The position numbers and the translations under genes are program-made. Source: CAWBNS01 sp964445105 (GTDB lineage: Bacteria; Chlamydiota; Chlamydiia; Chlamydiales; JAJFMA01). From it: a DNA stretch of 64,000 bases. Numbering within the stretch: the stretch's first letter is position 1; every line of letters begins with the position of its first letter. The stretch lies in the NCBI GenBank assembly GCA_964445105.1, contig CAYUJS010000002.1:1-64000 (forward strand), given 5' to 3'. The notes under the pieces were generated by a model. It worked only from the letters and a program-made list of their open reading frames with translations, searched no databases and had not been told where the DNA came from. Of the stretch, positions 44,429-54,686 are shown in pieces.

Positions 44429-44803
44429 CTAGACAGGATTTTGATATTCAATTGCCTGCAGAAGATGATAGTCGTTTGGGGCCGGCAGCAGCTCTGTCAG
44501 TCGCCCGTCCTGAAGCCTAAAAAAAGATAGGGTAGCCGGCCTACACGACTCGCCTCCACGAAAAATTTTATAACACACAAGTGCACAAACCGCGGAGATC
44601 ACAACTAAAGCTCCGCCTACTATGGGAGCCATCGTGCGTACAGAAGGAGGCTGACCCTCGTGGATCGCAGTTTGCGCAATTAAGTAGGCTCCGATCGGCA
44701 ACGCGCCTAAAACGCAACAGACCATAGCAAGTACAACATCCCCCCTATTCACTTGTGGCACTTCTTGAAACACTGTACGGTCGTTCTCTCCGAATTGCAC
44801 CAT
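44429..44803 (-). CDS. Small protein with bilobed hydrophobic domain, Inc-like
   Basis: 124 residues. No signal peptide. A hydrophilic N-terminus of about 20 residues is followed by two closely spaced membrane helices (DVVLAMVCCVLGALPIGAYL, then about 15 residues, then IVGGALVVISAVCALVCYKI) and a C-terminal soluble tail. Two helices separated by a short loop, in one 55-60-residue block, is the defining shape of chlamydial inclusion-membrane (Inc) proteins, which are type III secreted. It could equally be an ordinary small inner-membrane protein. No homologue recognised. The interval 44804-45193 holds a repeat copy and no supportable gene. Confidence 0.5.
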   Translation of the reverse strand: MVQFGENDRTVFQEVPQVNRGDVVLAMVCCVLGALPIGAYLIAQTAIHEGQPPSVRTMAPIVGGALVVISAVCALVCYKIFRGGESCRPATLSFFRLQDGRLTELLPAPNDYHLLQAIEYQNPV

Positions 44804-45040
44804 AAAAACCTCACCTTTAAAATGTTAGAGATAGAGTAACAATCCCCGTTTGCCTCGGTATCAACTGCCTAAACTGAGGTTACTCAATAAGCCGACAGGT
44901 AGCACAACCAATATTTTATCAAAAATTATTTTTAAAATAAGGTCCAGGCTTGCTGTGTGCTGGAAAAGAATTAAAGAGCTAATCGACGAGAGGCAAGGGC
45001 TACAGCAGGATCGAGCACGACCAATTAACCCCCATAATGA

Positions 45041-45157
45041 GAACTAGCCTTTCGTGCTTGTCAGCGAGCTACAGCCAGATTTGTTCCGTCAACTGGCCTT
45101 CTGTCTTGCTGTCAGCCATCTTTGAGCCTGTTTCTTTTTTTAGTGGGAGCTGCTAGC
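45041..45157. repeat. Dispersed repeat copy (e), one end clear
   Basis: The right end TTTCTTTTTTTAGTGGGAGC with TGCTAGC follows at 45131-45157. Read inward on the minus strand it gives CAGGCTCAAAGATGGCTGACA, close to the inner block of other copies. The left end is diverged (GAACTAGCCTTTCG). It lies downstream of pyk. Confidence 0.6.
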
Positions 45158-45193
45158 AAAAAATAAACGCTAATATTTAACGCGCAAGAAGTT

Positions 45194-46963
45194 TTAAAGA
45201 ACAACACCCTTGTAGACAAGTGCTTTAGCAGGGTCGAGCGTGACCAGCTGCCCCTCCTTAAGTACTGCAAAAGCGTTACTCACTCCAATGAGAACTGGTT
45301 TCTGCCACTTGCTAGCAAGTTGCAACAAAATTTGTTCCGATAGTTCATCTTCTGGGTGGTTGGCCAGCAAAATGCCAGCAGCGCCCTTGATAAAGGGTTC
45401 GTAATTAGCGTCACAGCCTTTTACCACCAGTATATGTCCGCGTAACGTAAACAGCTCACGAGCCTCAGGAGCCAGGAGTAAACCAACGTTACCATAGACG
45501 CGACTGCCGGCTCCGGAGTGACCGCGCAATAGGACATCGCCTATACTTTCTACCAGCATCATGTTCGTCGTGCCAGAAACGCCAAAGGGCGTGCCAGCCG
45601 TCACGACTACCAGGTCGCCCATACTCACCAGTTCTTGTCCGATAGCAAATTGGCTGAGCGTTTTATAGGCTTCATCGATCCCTCCAGGCGTATCGCTTTG
45701 AAAGGGCGTGACACCCCACTCAGAAGCTAGCTGATGGTAGGTTTTGATATTGGGAGTCATCGCGACGATTGGCATACTGGGGCGCATACGTGAAAGCAAA
45801 CGCGCCGTCGAACCACCTCTGGTAAAAGCGAAAATTGCCTGAGCATTAGAACTATACGCCGTTTTCACCGCTGACATACTCACCGCCGACGGCACATCGT
45901 GGTACACCACTTGCCCGTACTGCGCAAGAAAGTTCAGGTGGGGAAAATCTACCTCGGTCTCTAGAATCACACTACGCATCACCTTTACAGCTTCTATGGG
46001 ATACTTACCCACCGCTGTTTCGCCAGATAGCATCACGGCCGAAGTACTATCTAAAATAGCGTTGGCAATGTCTGACACTTCAGCACGGGTGGGACGCGGA
46101 TTCACCATCATAGATTCCAGCATCTGCGTCGCAGTAATAGAGGGTTTGCCCGCCAAGTACGCTTTGCGTATCATCATTTTCTGTAAACGCGGAACCTGGC
46201 TGATAGGCACCTCAACGCCTAGATCGCCGCGAGCAATCATGACTCCGTCAGCAACTTGGATGATGCTGTCGAAGTTCAAAACACCCTCAGCATTTTCAAT
46301 CTTGGCCATGACAAGTATGTCTGGCTTACCATGCTCAGCCAAAAAGTTTTTAATCGCCAATACGTCGCTTGCCGTACGCATGAAAGAAGCTGCGACAATG
46401 TCCACATCTTGCTCGCAGCCGAATGCTAGATCACGTTCGTCATTTGCTGTCATTGAGGGGAGATTTAGCTTTACATTGGGAATGTTAACGCCTTTGCGCC
46501 CCTTGAGCACTCCCCCATTCTCAATGCGCACCAGCACACCTTCAGGCCGCACCTGGACAACTCTGGAGGAGATATAGCCATTGTCAAACAGAATTTGAGA
46601 GCCTACCGAAACTTGATCTAGTACCTGTGGGGGCGTAATCGAAAGGCGCTTACACGACCCCTCTACGTTCTCCCTAACTATCCACAACTCATCGCCCAAG
46701 CAAAGATTCGCTTCATTTCTCGCAAGTTGGCCTATGCGAATTTCTAGCCCTTTAGTGTCCAACATAACCGCTAGTGGCACCTGCATGCGTAGGCGAACCC
46801 GTTTTAGCAGATCTATCGTCTCGCGGTGCTCGTCTAGAGATCCATGGCTAAAATTGATCCGAGCGACATTCATGCCTGCTTTGATCAGGTCTTGAATGGC
46901 CTCTTCTGATTGAACAGATGGTCCAATAGTGCAAACGATTTTTGTGCGAATAGGCTTGGGCAT
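45194..46963 (-). CDS. pyk: Pyruvate kinase with C-terminal swivelling domain
   Basis: Transfers phosphate from phosphoenolpyruvate to ADP, the last ATP-forming step of glycolysis. The N-terminal barrel begins RTKIVCTIGPSVQSEE and contains the active-site block VMIARGDLGVEVP and AKIENAEGV. Residues about 475-589 form an extra domain (NVGLLLAPEA ... LVTLDPAKALVYKG) like the phosphohistidine swivel domain on Bacillus-type pyruvate kinases. The usual TSHAA motif of that domain is not seen (ANHPEDELSEQ stands in its place). The ATG has GGAGG six bases upstream. In Chlamydia pyk (CT332) sits next to uvrA (CT333), as here. Confidence 0.92.
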   Translation of the reverse strand: MPKPIRTKIVCTIGPSVQSEEAIQDLIKAGMNVARINFSHGSLDEHRETIDLLKRVRLRMQVPLAVMLDTKGLEIRIGQLARNEANLCLGDELWIVRENVEGSCKRLSITPPQVLDQVSVGSQILFDNGYISSRVVQVRPEGVLVRIENGGVLKGRKGVNIPNVKLNLPSMTANDERDLAFGCEQDVDIVAASFMRTASDVLAIKNFLAEHGKPDILVMAKIENAEGVLNFDSIIQVADGVMIARGDLGVEVPISQVPRLQKMMIRKAYLAGKPSITATQMLESMMVNPRPTRAEVSDIANAILDSTSAVMLSGETAVGKYPIEAVKVMRSVILETEVDFPHLNFLAQYGQVVYHDVPSAVSMSAVKTAYSSNAQAIFAFTRGGSTARLLSRMRPSMPIVAMTPNIKTYHQLASEWGVTPFQSDTPGGIDEAYKTLSQFAIGQELVSMGDLVVVTAGTPFGVSGTTNMMLVESIGDVLLRGHSGAGSRVYGNVGLLLAPEARELFTLRGHILVVKGCDANYEPFIKGAAGILLANHPEDELSEQILLQLASKWQKPVLIGVSNAFAVLKEGQLVTLDPAKALVYKGVVL

Positions 46964-47042
46964 AATATCCTCCAGTACTAACGTGCAACGGGAAGATCGA
47001 TTTTCTCAAGGAGAAATTGCAGTTTCTGCTAAACTGCCCTTT

Positions 47043-47585
47043 ATGAAGATACTCCTTGCCTTTTTATTATGTCTTTGTGAGGCCCCCTGCCAGGCAGAAA
47101 TCATGTGGGTTTCAGGCTCATGGTGGCCAGCCGGTGTGCCAGACAGCACCCAAAAGCTCCTCGAGCGACGCTTCAAAACCGTTGCCGAAGTGCGCCGGTA
47201 CGAGGTTGACATGGCCTCTGGTAACGCGGTTCTTTACTGGAAACCCAACGCGAAGTACTCCGACAAGATCGTCAGAAGTATCTTCGCCTGGTCGGGGATC
47301 ACTAGCTATGAATCGAGAATTAAAGCGCGCGGGGTTATTGAAGTAAAGGGACGGCAGCTCTACTTGGTTTCCCTTGGCGATGGCACCGAATTTCCCCTCT
47401 ATAGCCAAAATAGCGACGCCCAGCTCAGGCCCGTCCTGCAACAGCATGAGCTGGAGCCTCTGATAAAAGCCCGGCTAGAAAGTGCCGCTAGCAACCACGA
47501 GTTAATCACTATCCAAGGGCTTCTTTTCACTTCGCTACGCCCGCCCGTTGGGATTGCTGTCGAGCAGGTCACGTCCGACGAATAG
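47043..47585 (+). CDS. Exported protein of unknown function
   Basis: 180 residues from ATG 47043, which starts a clear signal peptide (MKILLAFLLCLCEAPCQAE). The frame is open back to 46929, but that part overlaps the pyk leader on the other strand. The mature part is mixed alpha/beta with SGSWWPAGVPDSTQKLLERR and KGRQLYLVSLGDGTEFPLY. A 7-bp hairpin, GCAGTTT and AAACTGC (47019-47037), ends just before the start codon and could affect translation. It is divergent from pyk and lies before the region of decayed genes. No family recognised. Confidence 0.6.
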   Translation: MKILLAFLLCLCEAPCQAEIMWVSGSWWPAGVPDSTQKLLERRFKTVAEVRRYEVDMASGNAVLYWKPNAKYSDKIVRSIFAWSGITSYESRIKARGVIEVKGRQLYLVSLGDGTEFPLYSQNSDAQLRPVLQQHELEPLIKARLESAASNHELITIQGLLFTSLRPPVGIAVEQVTSDE

Positions 47586-48307
47586 ATGGGCGTTAAATCA
47601 GTCTGCAATGCAAGCCATATGGAAATGTGCTATTTTTGTCAGCCTCCCAGCATCTATCCAAGCACCATTCCGCGCCGCCAAGTTCTTCTGCTGAGCAGCA
47701 AGACTTGCTATCTCGTGAGGCTCGGCAATTGAGACGAACAGTCTTTCTGCTTCAAGCAGTTGACTATGTTTTTAATCCAAGAAATCACTTGACATCCAGC
47801 CCAAAATCGCCGAAGTCCACACGCACAGAACCGATTTATGTCCAAGGCTTGCGCAATTAAGTTATTGTCTTTGGCCAAGCGCATATTCAGATCAGTATCT
47901 TTAACAAAAGTAAATCCTAGCTGCTCATCTCCCCTCTACTCCTCATAGTAGCCATGCAATCCGCCGTTGAAACGCACCCTTCATGAGACTGTTTGCAAGC
48001 ACTGATTGGTCTCGTTACCTAAAGAACTGGTATCTTGTTTCCGTTCTTCAACGCGACATGGAAGAACTTATCTTGAGGGGCACGAGATTTTTGGCCCGGC
48101 TCTAAAACGACATAATTCACCTCATAGGAATCCAAAGGGTGGCTTACATAAAACTCGAATTGTTGTTTTATGGGATCCCTATTCGCTCTATAACCTGGTA
48201 TTAGGCCCGTGGAGAAGGCGATCCTCCTCCTGTTTTATTAACTCTTCAATAAAACGTGCATCCGACTGCTGATCCTCTGGGCTCATGGCGTCCTCTAGAT
48301 AACGCAC
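47586..48307. other. Non-coding or decayed stretch
   Basis: No convincing gene on either strand. On the minus strand, just after the regulator relic, 48284-48190 reads MSPEDQQSDARFIEELIKQE and then meets stops. Further on, around 48150-48030, protein-like pieces appear in shifted frames (VVLEPGQKSRAPQDK). This looks like a second gene of a two-gene unit that has decayed. Plus-strand frames of 77-88 codons at 47627 and 48006 lack ribosome sites and recognisable sequence. Confidence 0.35.
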
Positions 48308-48580
48308 TTACCTTTCGGCTACTTTTCTTGCTTGTTTACGTCTGATAGCTTCAATAGAATCTTGTAAAAGAGGGGTAACCACGAGATCCCACTCAAAAGC
48401 ACTTAAAATTTTATTTAATGTGGAAAGGCTTACGCTCGCCATCCCCTGTTCGAATCGAAAAACTGTAGACTGTGGGATCTCAGATCGCTTTGCTAATGTT
48501 TTTTGCGATATCGCTACTCAAAGAAGCGCTCCAATGGCAAGGCCTCGAACAGCTAGTTTTGTTTGCCGTGTCGCTTGCAT
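48308..48580 (-). pseudogene. Broken XRE/HipB-type helix-turn-helix regulator
   Basis: From ATG 48580 the frame gives MQATRQTKLAVRGLAIGALL, then an in-frame TGA (48518-48520). The same frame then continues as VAISQKTLAKRSEIPQSTVF, RFEQGMASVSLSTLNKILSA, and on to a TAA at 48310. SQKTLAKRSEIPQSTVFRFE is a standard XRE helix-turn-helix, as in antitoxins such as HipB or HigA. A premature stop splits it. Restarting at a GTG or ATA-near codon could make a short version, but the first helix would be lost. Confidence 0.6.
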
Positions 48581-48934
48581 AATTTCTTCAATAACAAGTT
48601 TATCTGAAAAGGAGGCGAATTCATCGGTTAGCCTCAGCCTTATAATAGCATAAGGGCTATAAAATAGAATCTTTCTTTATGCTTATAGCGCATTGAAATG
48701 CACATAAAATATGCCATATTTACATATATTTTTGTCTGATCGGCGGAAACTTCCGCTGCTTTTTTAGAAGACCTGAGGGATGGCTTGCCTAGCAAATCCA
48801 ACGCGGTCGGCAAACCTACTGGCGGGCCTAATTTTTAAACGAACAAACAGCAAACGCCCCAGCTAGTCCCACGCGCTAGAGTTAGGTATAAAAAGGTGGA
48901 CATTTTAGCTTTCTTTCGGTGTATAATCTCCCGT

Positions 48935-51900
48935 ATGACACAGCAACAAAACATTATTCTGAAAAAAGTGAGAGTGCATAACCTCAAGTCGGTTGATCTT
49001 GAGTTAGAGCCCAATCAACTGATCGTATTCACCGGTGTGTCGGGATCCGGAAAATCATCCCTGGCGTTCGATACTCTTTATGTCGAGGGCCAGCGACGCT
49101 ATGTGGAATCCTTGTCGACCTTTGCCCGTCGCCAGATGGGCGACATGTCGCGTCCCGAGCTAGAACATGCCGAAGGCATCTCTCCCACAATTTCCATCGA
49201 ACAGAAAACAGCCGGCCGCAACCCACGCTCCACTGTGGGAACCCTCACCGAGATTTACGACTACCTCCGTGTTCTTTACGCACGTGTGGCCACGCCGCAC
49301 TGTCCTGTTAGCGGCGAGCCCGTCTCTCCTCAAAGCCGCGAGAGGATCATCCGCGAAGTGCAAAGTCTCCCCAACGGCACTAAACTGACCATTCTCGCTC
49401 CGTACGCCCGCGGTAAAAAAGCCGAATTTAAAGAAGACTTTCAAGAACTTCTGCGCAAAGGATTTGTCCGAGCGCGCGTGGACGGACAGATCATTTCCTT
49501 ATCCGAAGGCATCGCCCTGGACGGTAGCGTCTCGCACGATGTAGATGTGGTCATTGACCGTATTGCCCTGCAAAAGGCCAATCATTCGCGCATAGCAGAA
49601 GCACTCACACAGGCGTTAGAACTAGGAAATGGCTTATGCAGTATCTTAGAGACCGATGCAAGCAATGAACGCCTCTTTTCCATGCACGCCCATTCGCCTA
49701 AATCAGGCCTCTCTTACGGCGCCTTGGAGCCACACGATTTCTCTTTCAATAGCCCCGCAGGCATGTGCTCGCGCTGTAACGGTATGGGACACGTTCAAGA
49801 ATTCGATCTCGACAAGATCATCGACCCAAACCTCAGCATTGCAGAAAACTGTTGTAGCGTGGGTAGCGGTTATGAAACTGTCTACTACGGAAACGTCTAC
49901 GATAATCTCGCTCGCCTCTACAAATTCAGCGTCGACACACCCTGGAAAAAGCTTTCCAGTACTGCCCAACGCGTTTTTCTGTACGGAATCGGGACCAAAG
50001 CTGTGCGCATGCAATTTGCCAGCAAAACGAAAGATACAATTTGGCATGACTATGTCCACTGGAATGGCGTTTTGGCAGAGGCACACGCCAGATATCGCGA
50101 TGCTAAAAGCGATAGCTATCGCAACCGTGTAGAGCAGCTCATGAGCGAACAGACCTGCCCCGACTGCGCAGGTAAGCGGTTGAAACCCTATCCGGCCGCC
50201 GCGCGCCTGGCTGGCAAAGGCATCAGTGAGCTTACGGCCCTCACCGTCGCCGAATGTGCTGCCTTCTTCGAACGTCTGCAACTACCCGGGCAAGAGCAGA
50301 TCATCGCCGAGGAGCTACTCAAAGAGATTAGCCAGAGGCTGCGCTTCCTACTGGATGTCGGTCTCCATTATCTCACGCTCGACCGCACCGCGCCCACCCT
50401 CTCAGGTGGCGAGGCGCAGCGTGTGAGACTAGCCTCTCAGATAGGCTGTGGATTAGTTGGTATCACTTATATTCTCGACGAGCCGTCTATCGGCCTCCAT
50501 CCACGAGATAACGCAAAACTCATTCTCACGCTCAAGGCTCTGCGCGACAAAGGAAATACGGTCATTGTCGTCGAACACGATGCCGAAACCATGTGGGAAG
50601 CTGACCACGTCGTCGATTTCGGACCCGGTGCCGGCGTAAAGGGAGGCCACATTCTGTGCAGCGGCAAGCTCAAAGACCTCGTCGCCAATAAAAAATCGCT
50701 AACCGCCGACTATCTCACCGGCAGGAAAGAGATCGCCGTTCCCAAAAAACGTCGCTCCGGTAGCGGTGAGAAGCTAACAATCCGCGAAGCCAGCCACCAC
50801 AACCTAAAAAACATTGACGTACAAATCCCTCTGGGGATGCTAATAGCTGTCACCGGCGTCTCCGGCTCAGGCAAATCAAGCCTTATCTCAGAGACACTCT
50901 ACCCTGCACTTTGCAATCAGCTCCAAGGTGGCGAACTTACCATCGGTAAATGCAAAAGTATTGAAGGCATCGACCAGATCGACAAGATTATCGCCATCGA
51001 CCAAACCCCGATCGGGCGCAATCCGCGTTCCAATCCTGCCACCTACATCAAGCTATTCGACGACATCCGCGATTTATTCACAGAGCTGCCTGAGAGCCGG
51101 GCGCGGGGATATAAGCCTGGCCGCTTTAGCTTTAACGTCAAAGAAGGCACCTGCTCACGCTGTCTCGGGCTGGGCATGGTCAAAATTGATATGGACTTTC
51201 TTGAAGCAGCCTGGATCGACTGCCCGGCGTGCAACGGCCGACGCTTTGATCATGAAACTCTATCCGTGCTTTACAGAGGGAAAAATATCTATGACGTCCT
51301 TGAGATGGATGTCGCAGAGGCGCTAGAGTTTTTCGAGAACATCCCCTATATCCGGCATAAATTGGAAACGCTAGAGCGCGTGGGCATGGAGTACATAAAG
51401 CTGGGACAATCTTCCACCACGCTTTCTGGCGGTGAAGCCCAACGTATTAAGCTGGCTAAGGAGCTCGTGCGCCCAGCGACCGGTAAAACGATGTACATCC
51501 TCGATGAACCGACGACTGGCCTCCATTTCCACGACATCAATCAGCTACTGGGGGTCCTCCACGCTTTTGTCGAAAGAGGCAATACTGTACTCGTCATCGA
51601 ACACAACATGGACGTGGTCAAAACAGCCGATTGGGTGATCGACCTAGGTCCGGAAGGGGGCGCTGGCGGGGGACGTATCGTCGCTTGTGGTAATCCAGAG
51701 CAAATTGCCCGCATGAACACGCCTACAGGTACAGCAATCAAAGAGATCTTAGAGCATGATCCGCAAAGAAAAGTAGTAGAAGTCCTTAACCAACCGCCAA
51801 GACTCAGAGCAGCGCAGTGCGATTGCACCCACATCGTGATTCGAGGCGCAGAACAGAACAACCTCCAGCATCTCGACCTCGAAATCCCCCGCAACAAACT

Positions 51901-54652
51901 AACCGTTTGCACTGGGCCCTCTGGCTCGGGGAAAACTAGTCTGGCCTTTGATACGGTCTATGCAGAAGGACAACGGCGTTACATTGAATCGCTCTCCCCT
52001 TACGCACGCCAGTTCGTCAAGCAGATGCCTAAGCCAAAAGTAAGCCAAATAGAGGGTCTTTCTCCCGCCATCGCCATTGAGCAGAAAACCCATGCGGGAA
52101 ATCCACGTAGTACTGTGGGTACAATGACCGAAGTTTACGACTACCTCCGGCTTCTCTTCGCTCGTCTTGGCGTGGCGCACTGCCCCGAAACAGGTGAAGT
52201 CATCAAAGCCATCAGCAAAGAGCATATCGTAGATCGCGCCCTGGCTCTTCCCAAAGGTGAAAAACTTCACTTCCTAGCGGCGCTCGAAGTGCGCAAAAAT
52301 GAGTCTTTTACCGATGTCATCCAACGCTACCAGCGTCAAGGATTTCTGCGCATACGCCTCAACGGCCAATTCTACGACATCGACCAGCAAGAGCTGCCGT
52401 TCGATCGTAGAAAAAAGAACGAACTCTTCCTTGTGGTTGACCGCCTCAAAGTGGAAGATGCCGCCAAAATGCGTCTTCTAGAAGCAGTGGAAAACGCTTC
52501 ACACATCGGTGGCGGTAAACTAACTATCCAACGCGAAAAAGGTCCCGATCTCTTCTTTAACCTCACTTTCGCTGTCGAAAGCACTGGCAGATCCTATCCC
52601 GAAATCACGCCTCATACCTTCTCTTTTAATACGCCAGAGGGGATGTGTTCTGATTGCGAAGGGCTCGGATTTCAATATGGAGCCAACCTTAGCCACAATC
52701 TAACCATCATGCATTGTTCCGTCAACGAACTTCTGCATTTGCTCTGCAAACAACGCCTCACCGGCCCCGCATTTGACTTCGCACGCGCTATTTTCAATCA
52801 GGAAGGCATACATCTCTATCTGCCCCTAAAAATGATCCCCGCGCAGCACCTTAACTTCGTACTGAACGGCTCACCAACGGGAAAATGGTATACCTTAGGC
52901 AACGGCCTTAAACTCCAGTGGCAAGGCATCAACCAAGTGCTAGCCAAAGTGGCTAAAAGCGCCAAAAAAGAGCTCAAAGAGCAGGTCATTCCAATGCTCG
53001 ATGAGCATGAGTGTCCGATCTGCCATGGGTCACGCCTCAATGCCTTAGCACGTGCAGTCACCATTAACGGTGCCAGCCTAGCTGATGTGTGCCAATGGCC
53101 TCTGGAACGCTCTCTGGAGTTTATCTCTCAGATTCCTATACCACCGGCCGAAGGCAAGGTTCTGCAAGAAGTCAAACAACAGCTACTCAATCGACTAGGT
53201 TTCTTGGACGAAGTGGGGCTCTCTTACTTAGCTCTAAACCGTCGTGCACCTACCTTGAGCGGGGGCGAATCACAACGCATCCGGCTCGCCCGGCAGCTCG
53301 GTAGCGGCCTGACAGGGGTATTATACGTGCTCGACGAACCGACAATTGGTCTTCACCCACGCGATAACCACCGCCTCAACCAAGCGTTAAGCCGTCTACA
53401 GAAACTCGGCAACACGCTTCTCATGGTTGAGCATGACCCCATGACCGTCCAGACCGCCGATTATCTCCTTGATTTTGGGCCCCAATCGGGCAGGCACGGC
53501 GGCCATATCACTGCGAGAGGTACGCTCAAGCAGGTACAACTAAACGAGAACTCGTTAACCGGTGCCTATCTGTCAGGTAGACGAGCCATCTCCTGCCCCG
53601 CCAAACGCCGCGCACCTACCAAGGCAAAAATCACCGTGCAAAACGCCTGTAAGCACAATCTAAAAGCCCTTAACGTGCAAATTCCCCTCAGTTTAATGGT
53701 CGCCTTTACAGGTGTCTCTGGCTCAGGGAAATCTACGTTGCTGCACCAAGTCCTCTTACCAGCTTGCGAGCGCCACGTGGGCCAGGCAGGTCCCATTACC
53801 ATTGAAGGCGCTAAAATAACTGGCCTACAGCACGTCACGAAGGTGGTGGCTGTCGACCAGAATCCAATTGGGCGCACAAGCCGCTCCGACATAGCCACCT
53901 ACACGGATGTGCTGACACCGCTACGCAATCTGTTTGCCTTGCTACCGGCAGCCAAAATCAAAGGCCTGCAGGCCAAACACTTCAGCTATAACCACCGCAA
54001 AGGCATGTGCAGCGCTTGCTGGGGGCTGGGCTACCGCAGGGTAGAGATGCATTTTCTACCCGACGTAAGGGTGGTATGCCACGAATGCCACGGCCTGCGC
54101 CTCAATCCCCTTAGCCTGGAAGTCTGCTATCAGGAAAAAAACCTAGGGCAATGGCTGGAATGCACCGTAGAGGAGCTAGCGGTGCACTTCGCCCACCACC
54201 GCGCACTCAAGCGTCTGCTGGATACGCTCATCTCGGTAGGGCTCGGCTATCTTAAGTTAAATCAAGAGATGGTTAGCTTGTCCGGTGGAGAAGCTCAGCG
54301 CATCAAACTCAGCCGGGATCTGGCAAAACGCTCCGCGGGTCCAACCCTGTACCTGCTGGACGAGCCCAGCACAGGTTTACACAGCGAAGATATCCAAAAA
54401 CTTCTACTCGTCTTGCACCGCTTAGTCGACCAAGGACACTCCGTCATCTACATCGAGCACCAGGCCGACATGATTCTCAATGCCGACCACGTCATCGACC
54501 TGGGACCCGATGCAGGGGACAAGGGTGGGGAAATCGTCTTCCAAGGCACGCCAGAGGAGCTAGTAAAATGCAAAGAGTCCCTCACAGGAAAATTTCTGAC
54601 GCACGCAGCAGCGGCTCCTGCTAAAAAAAGAGGCCGTGCCAGCGAGGGCTGA
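48935..54652 (+). CDS. uvrA: Tandem-duplicated excinuclease ABC subunit A
   Basis: About 1905 residues: two complete UvrA proteins in one chain (roughly 1-960 and 960-1880). UvrA finds bulky DNA lesions and loads UvrB. There are four Walker A motifs ([39 protein letters not shown] at about 992, [13 protein letters not shown]), four LSGGE signatures ([48 protein letters not shown]) and zinc pairs such as CSRCLGLG...CPACNGRR and CSACWGLG...CHECHGLR. The double form is known from Chlamydiae (CT333 is about 1786 residues). I start at ATG 48935; GTG 48896 is possible. The last 16 residues come from the dispersed repeat. Confidence 0.96.
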   Translation: MTQQQNIILKKVRVHNLKSVDLELEPNQLIVFTGVSGSGKSSLAFDTLYVEGQRRYVESLSTFARRQMGDMSRPELEHAEGISPTISIEQKTAGRNPRSTVGTLTEIYDYLRVLYARVATPHCPVSGEPVSPQSRERIIREVQSLPNGTKLTILAPYARGKKAEFKEDFQELLRKGFVRARVDGQIISLSEGIALDGSVSHDVDVVIDRIALQKANHSRIAEALTQALELGNGLCSILETDASNERLFSMHAHSPKSGLSYGALEPHDFSFNSPAGMCSRCNGMGHVQEFDLDKIIDPNLSIAENCCSVGSGYETVYYGNVYDNLARLYKFSVDTPWKKLSSTAQRVFLYGIGTKAVRMQFASKTKDTIWHDYVHWNGVLAEAHARYRDAKSDSYRNRVEQLMSEQTCPDCAGKRLKPYPAAARLAGKGISELTALTVAECAAFFERLQLPGQEQIIAEELLKEISQRLRFLLDVGLHYLTLDRTAPTLSGGEAQRVRLASQIGCGLVGITYILDEPSIGLHPRDNAKLILTLKALRDKGNTVIVVEHDAETMWEADHVVDFGPGAGVKGGHILCSGKLKDLVANKKSLTADYLTGRKEIAVPKKRRSGSGEKLTIREASHHNLKNIDVQIPLGMLIAVTGVSGSGKSSLISETLYPALCNQLQGGELTIGKCKSIEGIDQIDKIIAIDQTPIGRNPRSNPATYIKLFDDIRDLFTELPESRARGYKPGRFSFNVKEGTCSRCLGLGMVKIDMDFLEAAWIDCPACNGRRFDHETLSVLYRGKNIYDVLEMDVAEALEFFENIPYIRHKLETLERVGMEYIKLGQSSTTLSGGEAQRIKLAKELVRPATGKTMYILDEPTTGLHFHDINQLLGVLHAFVERGNTVLVIEHNMDVVKTADWVIDLGPEGGAGGGRIVACGNPEQIARMNTPTGTAIKEILEHDPQRKVVEVLNQPPRLRAAQCDCTHIVIRGAEQNNLQHLDLEIPRNKLTVCTGPSGSGKTSLAFDTVYAEGQRRYIESLSPYARQFVKQMPKPKVSQIEGLSPAIAIEQKTHAGNPRSTVGTMTEVYDYLRLLFARLGVAHCPETGEVIKAISKEHIVDRALALPKGEKLHFLAALEVRKNESFTDVIQRYQRQGFLRIRLNGQFYDIDQQELPFDRRKKNELFLVVDRLKVEDAAKMRLLEAVENASHIGGGKLTIQREKGPDLFFNLTFAVESTGRSYPEITPHTFSFNTPEGMCSDCEGLGFQYGANLSHNLTIMHCSVNELLHLLCKQRLTGPAFDFARAIFNQEGIHLYLPLKMIPAQHLNFVLNGSPTGKWYTLGNGLKLQWQGINQVLAKVAKSAKKELKEQVIPMLDEHECPICHGSRLNALARAVTINGASLADVCQWPLERSLEFISQIPIPPAEGKVLQEVKQQLLNRLGFLDEVGLSYLALNRRAPTLSGGESQRIRLARQLGSGLTGVLYVLDEPTIGLHPRDNHRLNQALSRLQKLGNTLLMVEHDPMTVQTADYLLDFGPQSGRHGGHITARGTLKQVQLNENSLTGAYLSGRRAISCPAKRRAPTKAKITVQNACKHNLKALNVQIPLSLMVAFTGVSGSGKSTLLHQVLLPACERHVGQAGPITIEGAKITGLQHVTKVVAVDQNPIGRTSRSDIATYTDVLTPLRNLFALLPAAKIKGLQAKHFSYNHRKGMCSACWGLGYRRVEMHFLPDVRVVCHECHGLRLNPLSLEVCYQEKNLGQWLECTVEELAVHFAHHRALKRLLDTLISVGLGYLKLNQEMVSLSGGEAQRIKLSRDLAKRSAGPTLYLLDEPSTGLHSEDIQKLLLVLHRLVDQGHSVIYIEHQADMILNADHVIDLGPDAGDKGGEIVFQGTPEELVKCKESLTGKFLTHAAAAPAKKRGRASEG

Positions 54653-54656
54653 CAGC
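54604..54656 (+). repeat. Dispersed repeat, partial copy (f) forming the uvrA 3' end
   Basis: CAGCAGCGGCTCCTGCTAAA, then AAAAGAGGCC and CCAGCGAGGGCTGACAGCAG. It encodes the end of UvrA ([15 protein letters not shown]) and its TGA stop. The inner block matches the minus strand of the copy at 890-940. Confidence 0.65.
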
Positions 54657-54686
54657 AGCCTTTGCTTACGGATACTGATATAAAGT

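Noticed and set aside
44850..45047. 65-codon plus-strand open frame starting TTG (MPRYQLPKLRLL...)
   Set aside because: No ribosome site or recognisable content, and it ends inside a repeat copy. Possible but unsupported.
47627..47860. 77-codon plus-strand open frame before the decayed regulator
   Set aside because: No ribosome site, Ser/His/Pro-rich composition and no family recognised. Likely chance.
48743..48766. GCGG...CCGC hairpin followed by a T run
   Set aside because: The stem is only four to six bases and no plus-strand gene ends nearby. Too weak to call as a terminator.
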